A stretch of DNA of 47,952 nt from Candidatus Woesebacteria bacterium RIFCSPLOWO2_01_FULL_39_23 (GCA_001793095.1 MGHG01000017.1:1-47952), one strand, 5' to 3'. Shown: positions 14,772 to 22,969, counted from the stretch's first letter. The notes: generated by a model not told the origin, from the sequence alone. Translations and numbers: made by a program.

Positions 14772-14951
14772 ATGCCGCAAGATATGAATAAGGGTCAAGG
14801 CAGGGGCTGGTTCGGAGACACAGAGGGTCATGCTAAAGCAGGTCGGAAGGGTGGTCGAGCACGGGGTAAAGCCAGAAAAGATAAAAGATCTAACTTAACA
14901 GACGAAGATAGAAATAGGGGAGAACTTGAGTCTCAAGACGAGTACATGTAG
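14772..14951 (+). CDS. KGG-repeat general stress protein (YciG/GsiB-like)
   Basis: 59 residues from the ATG at 14772, fixed by the strong site AAAGGAGGTGA just upstream; a GTG at 14754 lies before that site and is not used. The protein is very hydrophilic and glycine- and lysine-rich, with the KGG motif in GHAKAGRKGGRARGKARK. Proteins of this type are induced by general stress and desiccation and are thought to be disordered protectants. A hairpin terminator follows at 14962. The 3' end overlaps the convergent gene at 14890-15435. Confidence 0.75.
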   Translation: MPQDMNKGQGRGWFGDTEGHAKAGRKGGRARGKARKDKRSNLTDEDRNRGELESQDEYM

Positions 14952-15435
14952 CGGTTTCAGCGGGGCGGGGATTAATCTCCGCCCCGGCCAAGGGAATACT
15001 ATTGTAATTATAAATTTCTTCCAGAATGGCTATGGATTTCATACAAGCTTTATAGAAGATATCCTTGTTTTTCGTCGGTGAAAAGATAGTAATATTATAC
15101 GTTCCTATTTTTTCTAGATTCCAATTCCAAGTAGTCTCTCCGATATAATCTGCATTATTTTCCTTTTTTAGTGTTTCAAGTTTCAGATTTTCCAGTATTA
15201 GATGTTCGAAAAGATGGCCAACCTCGGTATTTTTTACTTCATTTTTAAAGGATAGCTGTGCATTATTGCAACAAAAATTGCCGAAAATTGTAGGTATTTT
15301 TTTTAATAGCACAGGTATTGTGCCTGATAGTATATCTGTGTGAATGGCCGGGTTTGTAATCTGTTGTAAGAGGAAAACCTTGTCTTTTTGTTGATCTATT
15401 TTCACACTAAAATTTCGGGAGCAATAATATTTCAT
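14890..15435 (-). CDS. Stand-alone cyanophycin-synthetase N-domain-like protein
   Basis: 181 residues from the ATG at 15435 (the open frame continues further without similarity). The segment EVGHLFEHLILENLKLE, then ADYIGETTWNWNLEKIGTYN and ITIF, followed by a C-terminal helix (KACMKSIAILEEIYN), resembles the N-terminal domain of cyanophycin synthetase (GHxxEHxxLEL ... G.T ... G.Y), without the ATP-grasp and Mur-ligase domains that make the polymer. The last ~35 residues run through the terminator hairpin and the antisense of the KGG gene and are probably not conserved. Function unknown; the similarity is recognised by eye only. Confidence 0.5.
   Translation of the reverse strand: MKYYCSRNFSVKIDQQKDKVFLLQQITNPAIHTDILSGTIPVLLKKIPTIFGNFCCNNAQLSFKNEVKNTEVGHLFEHLILENLKLETLKKENNADYIGETTWNWNLEKIGTYNITIFSPTKNKDIFYKACMKSIAILEEIYNYNSIPLAGAEINPRPAETATCTRLETQVLPYFYLRLLS
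14962..14985. terminator. GC-rich hairpin, bidirectional terminator position
   Basis: GGGGCGGGGA (14962-14971) pairs with TCTCCGCCCC (14976-14985) around TTAA, with one G-U pair. It follows the KGG-protein stop by 10 bases. It also falls inside the last codons of the opposing gene, whose C-terminal tail (AGAEINPRPAE) is simply the translation of this hairpin. Confidence 0.65.
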
Positions 15436-15461
15436 TATTCTTATCCTTTTCTTACTATGTC

Positions 15462-15557
15462 CAATCTTAAAGCTGCGGGAGAATCCGCAGATGAAGATTG
15501 CACGAGCGTTAGCGAGTACGCCGTAAGGCAACAGAGCCAAGAAAGCTACAGGTATAG
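15462..15557. repeat. Hairpin cluster upstream of the 14890-15435 gene
   Basis: CAATCTT (15462-15468) and AAGATTG (15494-15500) enclose CTGCGG-GAGAAT-CCGCAG, making a two-part stem. GCGTTAGCGAGTACGC, GCCGTAAGGC and a CTAC...GTAG pair follow. The words AGCGTTAGCG and AGCGAAGTG recall the GCGTAAGCGC and GCGCAAAGCGC loops at 14023-14066. These look like members of a dispersed family of small palindromes; a leader role for the minus-strand gene is also possible. Confidence 0.5.
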
Positions 15558-15649
15558 CGAAGTGTCACCCGTAGATTCTTACTAAGATCTTACAATTAAA
15601 AGGCTGATAGGAACCATTGTCAAGCAATTCGTGGCTAATTTGAGGAGCT

Positions 15650-16030
15650 CTAAGCAAAATGGTTTTCAATAACACTCCGAAGTTTGTCGATATCGATTGG
15701 TTTCTCAAGGTATGCGTTTGTGTTATATTCCTTCGCAATTTCCTTGATTTTATAAGAACCTGAAATAAGTATTATCGGGATTTTTGAGTGTGGGTTAATT
15801 TTTCTGATTTCGTTTAATAGTTCTGTTCCGTCTTTTTTCGGCATAATGATGTCAAGAAGAATAAGATCAGGCGGGCTTCTTTTTATTAAATCCAGGGCAA
15901 TTCGGGCATCGTCCAGTAACCTAACTTCATAACCGAATTCCTGGAGAACAATACCAAGAACTCCCAGAATCATTTCATCATCATCGATGACTAATATGTT
16001 TTTTTTATTTTTTTTCGTACTTTTCTGCAT
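15650..16030 (-). CDS. Single-domain CheY-like receiver
   Basis: 126 residues; a receiver domain with no output domain. It has the acidic pocket (VIDDDEMI), the phospho-acceptor Asp in LILLDIIMPKKDG, the switch Ser (ILISG) and the Lys in AYLEKPID. It lies 12 bases after the PAS histidine kinase gene on the same strand and so is likely phosphorylated by it. With no DNA-binding domain it must act through protein contact, for instance as a phosphate sink or as a partner in a phosphorelay with the divergent regulator at 17254. Confidence 0.85.
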   Translation of the reverse strand: MQKSTKKNKKNILVIDDDEMILGVLGIVLQEFGYEVRLLDDARIALDLIKRSPPDLILLDIIMPKKDGTELLNEIRKINPHSKIPIILISGSYKIKEIAKEYNTNAYLEKPIDIDKLRSVIENHFA

Positions 16031-16042
16031 GTTATATTGGTT

Positions 16043-17134
16043 TTACTTCTTTGGTAGTTTAACGATAAACTCTGCACCTTTGTTAACCTTACTGTTTAAA
16101 ATAATTTCTCCTCCATGTGATTTTATAATTGCCTGCGAGATATAAAGACCCATACCTAAACCTGAAGACTTTTTTCCTGTTTGTTTAGGTATTGTCCGAA
16201 AAAGTTTAAATATTTCATTCTGGTATTTTTTAGGTATCCCGACTCCATAATCCAGTACAGAAATGTATATGAAGTTCCGATCCTTCTCAGACTTAACGTT
16301 TATAATATTACCTTTGTGAGAATGCTCGACTGCGTTCGAAAGCAGGTTGATAATTACTTGGATGATTCTGTCTTCGTCACCAATGGTATTTATCCCAATT
16401 TTGCCGGTCCTTGTTATGTGGTGTGTTTTGGTGGTTAATAGGAAATCGGCAATCGTTTTATCTATTGTGTCGTCTGGGTTGAATTTTCTTATATTCAGTT
16501 CGAATTTACCGTTCGTTAAGCGAGTCAAGTCAAGATAGTCATTAATGATTTGGGTTAATCTGTCAGTTTGGGAGTCGATATTTGTGAGGTATTTATTGAT
16601 GTTGCTATCATTTTTAATATCTTCCTTCCTCAGTAAAAGCTGAGTATATGCCTTAATACTTGCTAAAGGATTTTTAAGCTCGTGGCTAACGACCCCTAGA
16701 AAAAGTTCCCGTCTTTTTTGTTCCTCAATGGTTGGTGTTATATCTTTGAAACTTTTTACCGCTAAAGGTGTTTTATTTTTAGATATTTTGACTGCTGATG
16801 CTCGGACGAGAAGCCATTTATCAGTACCGTTTTTTTTGTCGATGAAATGCAATACTTCCGAGACCTCTTCTAAGCCGGCAAATATTTTTGAAGCTGGTCG
16901 ATCCCTCAATGATATTCTTATTCCGTTATCGTCTATTATTTTATAGTTTCCGAATATGTGTTTAATATTTTCTCCGATTAATTCTTGTTCCGAATTATAA
17001 CCGAATATTTCGGCTGCAGATTTATTTGCATGTGTGATAAAGCCTTTTTTATTTTCAACGGTTATGCCAACAGGAATTTTCTTAAAGATAGTTTCGAGGA
17101 GATACGCAGAATTATTATTTGTAATGTTTTTCAT
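16043..17134 (-). CDS. Cytosolic PAS-domain histidine kinase
   Basis: 363 residues with no membrane helix. Residues ~10-135 form a PAS domain (TIFKKIPVGITVENKKGFIT, AAEIFGYNSEQELIGEN). The HisKA box has H151 in GVVSHELKNPLASIKA, and the ATPase domain has NLLSNAVEHS, DYGVGIPKKYQ and GLGMGLYISQAI. A soluble sensor of a small molecule, redox state or light fits the PAS domain, but no cofactor-binding residue can be named. It is in an operon with the lone receiver and divergent from a PhoB-type regulator, so the three may be one circuit. Confidence 0.88.
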   Translation of the reverse strand: MKNITNNNSAYLLETIFKKIPVGITVENKKGFITHANKSAAEIFGYNSEQELIGENIKHIFGNYKIIDDNGIRISLRDRPASKIFAGLEEVSEVLHFIDKKNGTDKWLLVRASAVKISKNKTPLAVKSFKDITPTIEEQKRRELFLGVVSHELKNPLASIKAYTQLLLRKEDIKNDSNINKYLTNIDSQTDRLTQIINDYLDLTRLTNGKFELNIRKFNPDDTIDKTIADFLLTTKTHHITRTGKIGINTIGDEDRIIQVIINLLSNAVEHSHKGNIINVKSEKDRNFIYISVLDYGVGIPKKYQNEIFKLFRTIPKQTGKKSSGLGMGLYISQAIIKSHGGEIILNSKVNKGAEFIVKLPKK

Positions 17135-17200
17135 AGATCTTCTTAATAAAGATAGCTATTCTAATTGTAGATAAATAAGTCTCTATATTACAAAAAGTTT

Positions 17201-17214
17201 TGCACTTTGGTGCA
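17201..17214. promoter_or_regulatory. Short inverted repeat in divergent promoter region
   Basis: TGCAC-TTTG-GTGCA (17201-17214) lies in the 119-base gap between the divergent PAS kinase and response-regulator genes. A TATAGA (17226) and a TAATGT 7 bases before the ATG at 17254 are possible -10 boxes. The palindrome is a candidate operator for autoregulation; the evidence is position only. Confidence 0.3.
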
Positions 17215-17253
17215 GGGAGAATGTTATAGATTTGTAATAGTAATGTAAAATAC

Positions 17254-17931
17254 ATGATCAATTCAATTCTTATTATCGAAGACGACGAAGGTATCAGGGC
17301 GTATCTGCGCGAAATTCTAACTGATCATATGTATTCGGTAAGCGCGACAGGAGATGGTATAAGCGGTTTACGTCTGGTAGAGAAAATTCAGCCCGATTTG
17401 GTATTACTTGATTTGATCTTGCCGGATATCGAAGGCGAAGAGGTATGTAGAAGAATTAAGAAATTACTTCCGGATACTGTAGTTATTATTTTAACTGCAA
17501 AAGATAAAACCCAGGATATCGTTCATGGCTTGGATCTTGGGGCTGATGATTATGTTTCAAAACCTTTTACCTCTGAGGAGCTGTTGGCAAGGATTAAGAC
17601 AAGATTAAGAGGAAAGATGATAGCTAATCCAACCGTTAAAGTTGAGGATTTAGTACTTAATCAAAAAACAATGGAGGTTCAAAAGGGCGGGCGGGATATT
17701 ATATTAACCCCTCAGGAATTTAAGCTACTTGAGTATCTTATGTTAAATAAAAATACTGTACTGACAAGAGAAAATATTTTAAATAAAGTTTGGAAATATT
17801 CTCCGGAAATCGAAAGCCGTGTAGTTGACGTTTATGTAGGTTATCTGAGGAAGAAAATCGATAAAGGCATGAATGATAAAATAATTCATTCAGTCCGGGG
17901 ATTTGGCTATATAATTAAGGAAACCAAATAG
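17254..17931 (+). CDS. OmpR/PhoB-family response regulator
   Basis: 225 residues. The receiver domain has SILIIEDDEG, the phospho-acceptor in LVLLDLILPD and K in ADDYVSKPF; the winged-helix output domain has LTPQEFKLLEYLML, VVDVYVGYLRKKID and IHSVRGFGYIIKE. It is divergent from, and probably paired with, the PAS histidine kinase at 16043-17134. It is a different protein from the regulator at 12117, sharing only the family pattern. No target can be named. Confidence 0.88.
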   Translation: MINSILIIEDDEGIRAYLREILTDHMYSVSATGDGISGLRLVEKIQPDLVLLDLILPDIEGEEVCRRIKKLLPDTVVIILTAKDKTQDIVHGLDLGADDYVSKPFTSEELLARIKTRLRGKMIANPTVKVEDLVLNQKTMEVQKGGRDIILTPQEFKLLEYLMLNKNTVLTRENILNKVWKYSPEIESRVVDVYVGYLRKKIDKGMNDKIIHSVRGFGYIIKETK

Positions 17932-17948
17932 AGCGGCTTCTTATCCCC

Positions 17949-18135
17949 CTTCGCAAAAAACCGCAATCGTGAGATTGAGGATGAAAGCGAAGAGTATTTC
18001 GCTTCGGAGGGATGTCATTCCCGACGAAGCGAGGGGAGAAGTCTTCGACCCTGAGGCTCAGACCCGAAGGGATACCCCGAGCGTCCTTCGACAAGCTTAG
18101 GATGGTGAGCAAAGTCGAACCATAAGCTCGGAGGA
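17949..18135. repeat. Palindrome-rich intergenic region with a TTCGAC element
   Basis: This gap between genes holds CTTCGC/GCGAAG (17949-17992), CAATC-GTGA-GATTG (17964-17977), AAGCGAA/TTCGCTT (17985-18004) and, at 18085-18122, TTCGAC and GTCGAA around AAGCTTAGGATGGTGAGCAAA. The last unit resembles the CTTCGACAAGCTCAGG palindromes scattered in many environmental bacterial genomes. The DNA is visibly more GC-rich than nearby genes. I see no gene here; a minus-strand frame of 75 codons is only the palindromes read through. Confidence 0.65.
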
Positions 18136-18176
18136 GATTCATTTAATTATTGTCATCACATATATTTAATGTAACT

Positions 18177-19247
18177 ATGAATTCCAGAATGCAACTAAGG
18201 TTAAGAAATCTGTTGATTGTAATAATACTATTAGCAGCTTTCGTAATACCTGCTTACTTATTTTTTAATAGCAAAACGGATGGGGATATCGTTTCTGTTT
18301 TTGAGAGTGTAACTGAAGTTTTTAATACGCCTACTCCATCAAACTTTGCTTTCCGGGAAATAACAATTCCGTACTTGAGGAACAAAAAGTATGAAAGCAG
18401 TTTGGGACAACTGACAAAAGTAGGTGAAAATCAAAATTACACAACTTACCTAACAAGCTATGTTTCTGACGGTCTAAAGATAAACGGACTCTTGACACGA
18501 CCTAAGGTACAAGACGTAGGGGACGGGTTGCCTGCGATTGTTTTCGTACATGGCTATATTCCGCCGGAAGAATACAGGACGACCCAAAATTATTCAGCTT
18601 ATGTTGATTATTTTGCAAAGAGCGGTTTTGTGGTATTTAAAATTGATCTCAGGGGACATGGCGATTCGGAAGGAGAAGCCGGGGGGGCTTATTATTCCGG
18701 TGATTATATTATTGACACCTTAAACGCCTATTCGGCGCTCCAGAAACTGGATTTTGTAAATCCGAAAAAAATTGGTCTTTGGGGTCATAGTATGGCAGGA
18801 AATATTGTCATGCGAACTTTGGCTTCTAGTCCCGATATTCCGGCAATAGTAATTTGGGCGGGAGCTGGATACACATACTCTGATTTACAGGCATATATGA
18901 TCCAGGATACGAGCTATCAGCCACCTCCTACAAATACCGTTAGAGCGAGAAAGAGACAGGAATTAAGGGAGGCTTATGGTACTTTTGACCCCAATCATTG
19001 GTTTTGGAAGCAGGTTCCGGCTACGAATTACTTAAGTGATATAAAAGGAGCGATTCAACTTAATCATGCAGTAAATGACAACGTCGTTAGCATAGAATAC
19101 AGTAGAAATCTTGATGCTCTATTGTATAAAACTACAATTCCGCACGAATTGCATGAATATCCGACTGGTGGTCATAATATTGAAGGGAATAACTTTACGC
19201 TCGCTATGAGAAACAGTGTGGAATTTTTCAAGAACTATTTGAGATAG
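18177..19247 (+). CDS. Membrane-anchored alpha/beta hydrolase (S9-peptidase-like)
   Basis: 356 residues from the ATG at 18177; an upstream TTG at 18150 adds nine. One N-terminal helix (NLLIVIILLAAFVIPAYLFF) anchors it outside the membrane. The hydrolase domain has AIVFVHGYIPPEEY for the oxyanion hole, KIDLRGHGDSEG, the nucleophile in LWGHSMAGNIV and a late His in YPTGGHNIEG, the usual Ser-Asp-His set. The fold class includes prolyl oligopeptidase-type peptidases and acyl esterases; the substrate is not clear. It stands alone, and its stop abuts that of the convergent broken gene. Confidence 0.8.
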   Translation: MNSRMQLRLRNLLIVIILLAAFVIPAYLFFNSKTDGDIVSVFESVTEVFNTPTPSNFAFREITIPYLRNKKYESSLGQLTKVGENQNYTTYLTSYVSDGLKINGLLTRPKVQDVGDGLPAIVFVHGYIPPEEYRTTQNYSAYVDYFAKSGFVVFKIDLRGHGDSEGEAGGAYYSGDYIIDTLNAYSALQKLDFVNPKKIGLWGHSMAGNIVMRTLASSPDIPAIVIWAGAGYTYSDLQAYMIQDTSYQPPPTNTVRARKRQELREAYGTFDPNHWFWKQVPATNYLSDIKGAIQLNHAVNDNVVSIEYSRNLDALLYKTTIPHELHEYPTGGHNIEGNNFTLAMRNSVEFFKNYLR

Positions 19248-19536
19248 TCACTTTCCCCATAGACTTTTTCTGAGTTCTCCAAATCTTTTGCCTAAAGCAA
19301 TTTCACTGTCAATTTCATCACCGGTTAAACCTAGTCTTTTAGCCGCCAGCATGAGGATTTTTTTCTTATTACTAGAGATAATTTAGATTTTTTTCAACAC
19401 TATCAATTCCCCACCAGTTGAGACGACCTTTTGTTTGAGAGACCAGGTCTATCCTAAGTTCATTTTTGAGTATTCTCTTCCCTAGTCTTTTGTGCACTGC
19501 TTGCGGGCTTTCATACCCCCCATTTTCTCTTTCCAT
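19248..19536 (-). pseudogene. Frameshifted small gene of unknown function
   Basis: The N-terminal part (ATG at 19536) reads MERENGGYESPQAVHKRLGK and on to NWWGIDSVEKNLNYL before a stop. In another frame the sequence continues without a start as ISSNKKKILMLAAKRLGL, TGDEIDSEIALGKRFGEL and RKSLWGK to a stop at 19248. Removing one base near 19378-19383 would join the two into one ~95-residue protein. It ends exactly where the convergent hydrolase gene ends, as a real gene would. It is either a pseudogene, a sequencing error or a frameshifting gene. I do not recognise the family. Confidence 0.5.
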
Positions 19537-19580
19537 GGAAGGATATATAGCATGCTTATCTTTAAATATGTAATTTTTGC

Positions 19581-19586
19581 TACAAT
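19581..19586 (+). promoter_or_regulatory. dtd -10 box, probable leaderless start
   Basis: TACAAT ends 6 bases before the dtd ATG, preceded by TGC (an extended -10 form). No Shine-Dalgarno site is present and the -35 is weak. The same gap holds the start of the divergent broken gene. Confidence 0.5.
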
Positions 19587-19592
19587 TCAAGT

Positions 19593-20039
19593 ATGCGACT
19601 TCTTATTCAAAGAGTTTCAAAATCATCAGTGCAGGTGAGAAATAAAGTAGTTGGGGAAATTGGTGTAGGATTATTAGTTTTAGTCGGTATAAAAGATGGC
19701 GATAATGCCGATGATGCGCGTTTTTTAGCAGAGAAGTTGTCAAAATTTAGAATAATGGCCGATGGGAATGGGAAGATGAATATATCGGTTAAAGATCTGA
19801 ATGCAGAGGTATTGGCTGTTTCCCAATTTACTTTATATGCCGACACATCAGGAGGTAATAGACCGTCATTTATTAAAGCTGCCGATCCTGCGGTCGCAAA
19901 GAAAATATATGAGCATTTTGTTGATAGACTTAAAAGTTTTGATATGCGGGTCGAAACTGGGAGTTTCGGTGACTATATGAAAATAGACGCGAAGCTTGAT
20001 GGACCGGTCACGATAATAATGGAAAGTAGTAATGGTTGA
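19593..20039 (+). CDS. dtd: D-aminoacyl-tRNA deacylase
   Basis: 148 residues, the normal Dtd length. It has the family segments MRLLIQRVSKSSVQV, LLVLVGIKDGD, the catalytic-site motif SQFTLYADTSGGNRPSF and, late, LDGPVTIIME, in place of the usual NDGPVT. Dtd removes D-amino acids (and glycine wrongly loaded on tRNA-Ala) from tRNA. The start has a -10 box 6 bases upstream. The stop is 2 bases before the ATG of the CAP-domain gene, so the two are probably co-transcribed. Confidence 0.92.
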   Translation: MRLLIQRVSKSSVQVRNKVVGEIGVGLLVLVGIKDGDNADDARFLAEKLSKFRIMADGNGKMNISVKDLNAEVLAVSQFTLYADTSGGNRPSFIKAADPAVAKKIYEHFVDRLKSFDMRVETGSFGDYMKIDAKLDGPVTIIMESSNG

Positions 20040-20041
20040 AT

Positions 20042-20683
20042 ATGGGCATAAAATTTAATTTAAGAAAGACAGCTGATATATTAGCTAAAACACTTCTACT
20101 TTCGGCTACTCTCGTGTTTATGGTTTTTTTCATTTCATTAATTTATTTTCTCGGATATTTGAATGGTTATACGAGTGAGGGCGAAAGCGAAGGTGTAACT
20201 AATTCTTCGACAAGTTATCTGGTAATTACACCTGTGCCGACTGAAGTTCCAGCAGCCACTTCGAAGCCTAAGGTAGTTACAGAAAAGAAATCCACCTACG
20301 GCATGTCTGTGGATTGGGGAGGACCCCAGCTTTGGGAAGCGGTTAATAAAAGAAGAACTGAGTTTGGAGTAAATCCATTAAGACTTAGAGAAGAAATTTG
20401 TACACTTGCATCGATTCGCCTGAACGAACTACTGACTCTGGGGAAGTTAGATGCTCATCAAGGTTTTACCAATTTAGCCGAGCGCAGGCCTGATTTAAAA
20501 TGGATTTTTGATGAGTTTGCGGTTATGGCAGAATTTCTGGCAGTTGGCGGGAAAACACCTCAGGAAACTGTAGGTTTATGGGAAAATACATTAGGCCACA
20601 AGCAACTCTTAACCGGCGGAGAATATGTTTGGGGATGTATTTACTCACAAAGCACCTTCGCCGTTGCCATAACTGCGTATTAA
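20042..20683 (+). CDS. Secreted CAP/SCP-domain protein
   Basis: 213 residues from the ATG at 20042. An N-terminal helix (ILAKTLLLSATLVFMVFFIS) anchors or exports it, then a Ser/Thr/Pro linker, then a CAP domain (PF00188): LWEAVNKRRTEFGVNPLRL, LASIRLNELLTLGKLDAHQG, ENTLGHKQLLTGGEYVWGC. CAP proteins such as YkwD are secreted and their job in bacteria is poorly known. A diverged copy of its last 17 codons lies at 22891-22944, beyond the thyX gene, which suggests that the DNA between was inserted here. Confidence 0.82.
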   Translation: MGIKFNLRKTADILAKTLLLSATLVFMVFFISLIYFLGYLNGYTSEGESEGVTNSSTSYLVITPVPTEVPAATSKPKVVTEKKSTYGMSVDWGGPQLWEAVNKRRTEFGVNPLRLREEICTLASIRLNELLTLGKLDAHQGFTNLAERRPDLKWIFDEFAVMAEFLAVGGKTPQETVGLWENTLGHKQLLTGGEYVWGCIYSQSTFAVAITAY

Positions 20684-20779
20684 ATAAGTTCTTCAAATTA
20701 ATTTATTACTTTGGTTGTGCTATTGTATTGAAACTTTGGACGTGCTATAAGTCTATTACTTTAGGAGGGGGTGAATTTT

Positions 20780-21151
20780 ATGACAAGATTTGTTGAAAGA
20801 GCAGAACAGTTGGTGGGTGACGTTAAAAAGAGACTTCCCAAAGTTAATGTAGAACGGGTTCGAAAAACTGTAAAAAAAGAACTATCGGGAGTTGAAGTAG
20901 TTGAGAACGAGGCAGGTTTAGTTAGATTTGAAAGAGGCCGGACTTATTATGAAGGTGAGATTGATGGTGTGCGAATTATAGCAGATGTTAGTACCAGAGA
21001 AGGTAAGTTTGAGATAAGGGTAAGTAGACCGACCGGTGAAGTTTTTACGGATGGATCACCAGTTAGAGAACGGCCTGTTGGGGTGTACGGACATAGAACT
21101 TGGGGTCTTGGGGAAATACCCGCCAAACTTCACAAAACAACTAGTTATTAA
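20780..21151 (+). CDS. Small basic protein of unknown function
   Basis: 123 residues; the ATG at 20780 is set by the strong site GGAGGGGGTGA. The N-terminal ~45 residues are a basic helical segment (RFVERAEQLVGDVKKRLPKV, then NVERVRKTVKKELSGV); the rest looks like a small beta domain (VRFERGRTYYEGEIDGVRII and following). No signal peptide, cysteine or known motif. It lies between the CAP gene and thyX, inside the segment bounded by CAP-gene tails. The strong ribosome-binding site suggests high expression. Confidence 0.6.
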   Translation: MTRFVERAEQLVGDVKKRLPKVNVERVRKTVKKELSGVEVVENEAGLVRFERGRTYYEGEIDGVRIIADVSTREGKFEIRVSRPTGEVFTDGSPVRERPVGVYGHRTWGLGEIPAKLHKTTSY

Positions 21152-21226
21152 TATTTAAAAACTTTAAGTTATTTATATGGGTAAGTACTTTTATAGTAAG
21201 GATATATTAGGACTGATTAATTAAAG

Positions 21227-22867
21227 ATGACTTCGGAAAACAGAAAAGACATTTCAGACTTGCAACAAGTTGAAGAAATACTCCAGGATTATAAGAGTTT
21301 GGGTGACAACTATGAGAATCCTCCAAGAGTTGAATTAGCTTTAATAACACAGAGTCCCCCTGATAAGGAAGGTGTAGGAGAACGTGATATTGCTGCTACA
21401 ACTGCGTACCAATGTTATAGCCCTGGTATAACTAAAATGAGAGTTAGGGAAGACGAACGGGCGCGAAAAGTAGCCGATAGTACGCTTGCAGCAGGACATC
21501 ATACGACAAGATTACATGCTAATTACACTTTTTTAATCGAAGGCACAAGCAGATCCTCGATACATGATGAGAGACATCAAGACCCTTTTTATAATACCGA
21601 ACAGCAGAGTCAACGGTATGTAGAAGCAAACGAGGGGAACTATATAGTACCTTCCGGATTAACTCCAGAACAAAGAAAGATTTATAAGGAGTCTGCGGAA
21701 TTTTCGAATAAAGCCTATTTTGAATTGTTAGAACCTTTAAGGAAAGGAGCAGGTATTAGAGTTCGTGATATGTACCCAGAAAAGGGATGGGTTGTAGAAG
21801 GTACTGCAAAGCGTTTAGAACAAAAGTCTAGAAAAATTTCACAAGAAGTAGCACGCTACGTTCTTCCGATTGCTCAGAAAACCACCTATTACCATACACT
21901 TTCGGCTCTGCAGCTGATCCGACATTTTCGTGCAAGCCAAATGCCTCACGTTACGGATGAGGGAAGGTTTACTGTTGCCGGTATGATTTCTGAGATAGCT
22001 AAGGTGGATCCCTCAATTCTGGAGGAATTGAGAAAGCCGATTAGTTTTGATATACCCAAGGAACCAATTAATCAACAGTATATTACACTCCATAAACAGG
22101 AGTTCGATGATGAATTAAATGGTAGGAATTCGAAGTTGTCGGATACTGTACCCAACATACGGCAAAGATTGGCTGACGGCTATAGGAATGTTAATGGTAT
22201 TCCTTCATCTGTTGTGTCCGACAGCCGGGTTTTAGAACGATTAATGGATCCCTCGCAAAATAAACTTCTGGCTGATGTGTATGATGTTGGAATGCTTGAT
22301 CCAACGACTGCCGCACTTAGACAGGTAAACCTAGCCTTTAAGACTAAATTATCACATACTGCCGACTCGCAAAGACAAAGACATAGAAGAACGCCCGGTG
22401 CGACCCCGCCAATAGAAACATCTTATGATGGTAAACCTGACTATATGACTCCGATGATTATTAAAGGGAATCCCGATTTAAATGAGAGATACCAACAGAT
22501 AATGGATGTTTCATATAAAAATGTTGAAAGAGCCTTAGACGCGGGGATACCTTCGAGTTCGGCTTTGTTATTGCTACCCAACGCTCACACGCTTCGTGTT
22601 GAAGAGAATGGAGATCTGTTTGATTGGATTCACAGGTGGAAACAAAGATTGTGTTATTTAGCCCAGGAAGAAATATTTTTTATTTCCGTGGAGCAGGTCG
22701 AGCAGGTGGGTAAACTAATTCCGGAAGCGAAGAATGTACTACTTGCACCGTGTGGCATAAGGCAGCACGCTGGAGTCAGACCAAGATGTCCCGAAGGAGA
22801 CAGGTGGTGTGGAAAGCCTGTTTATAACTGGGATTTAAAGGATTATTCAGATAATAGGCTTGTTTAA
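21227..22867 (+). CDS. thyX: FAD-dependent thymidylate synthase, tandem-domain form
   Basis: 546 residues, about twice the ordinary ThyX length. The first half carries the family signature region with R116 and H117 in ERHQDPFYNTEQQSQRY, preceded by LHANYTFLIEGTSR. The second half seems to be a second, degenerate ThyX domain: SQRQRHRRTPGATPPIE, then SALLLLPNAHTLRVEEN and WIHRWKQRLCYLAQEEI. It ends with a cysteine-bearing stretch (CGIRQHAGVRPRCPEG, RWCGK). ThyX makes dTMP from dUMP using FAD and methylene-tetrahydrofolate. Long ThyX proteins of this kind occur in CPR genomes. It stands in an apparently inserted segment. Confidence 0.85.
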   Translation: MTSENRKDISDLQQVEEILQDYKSLGDNYENPPRVELALITQSPPDKEGVGERDIAATTAYQCYSPGITKMRVREDERARKVADSTLAAGHHTTRLHANYTFLIEGTSRSSIHDERHQDPFYNTEQQSQRYVEANEGNYIVPSGLTPEQRKIYKESAEFSNKAYFELLEPLRKGAGIRVRDMYPEKGWVVEGTAKRLEQKSRKISQEVARYVLPIAQKTTYYHTLSALQLIRHFRASQMPHVTDEGRFTVAGMISEIAKVDPSILEELRKPISFDIPKEPINQQYITLHKQEFDDELNGRNSKLSDTVPNIRQRLADGYRNVNGIPSSVVSDSRVLERLMDPSQNKLLADVYDVGMLDPTTAALRQVNLAFKTKLSHTADSQRQRHRRTPGATPPIETSYDGKPDYMTPMIIKGNPDLNERYQQIMDVSYKNVERALDAGIPSSSALLLLPNAHTLRVEENGDLFDWIHRWKQRLCYLAQEEIFFISVEQVEQVGKLIPEAKNVLLAPCGIRQHAGVRPRCPEGDRWCGKPVYNWDLKDYSDNRLV

Positions 22868-22890
22868 TAGATCTTCAAAACTTACTACTA

Positions 22891-22944
22891 CTGGGTGGTA
22901 TTTACTCACAAAATACCTTCGCCGTTGCACTAACTGCGTATTGA
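22891..22944 (+). pseudogene. Duplicated 3' tail of the CAP-domain gene
   Basis: In frame this reads LGGIYSQNTFAVALTAY and stop, against GCIYSQSTFAVAITAY and stop at the end of the CAP gene (20683). The DNA matches at about 43 of 47 bases. No start or rest of the gene is present. It lies 23 bases after the thyX stop. Confidence 0.8.
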
Positions 22945-22969
22945 TCGGAAAATTTAAGCAGAAATAAAT

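Noticed and set aside
17915-18142. Minus-strand 75-codon frame
   Set aside because: It only reads through the palindromic repeats between genes and has no start signal.
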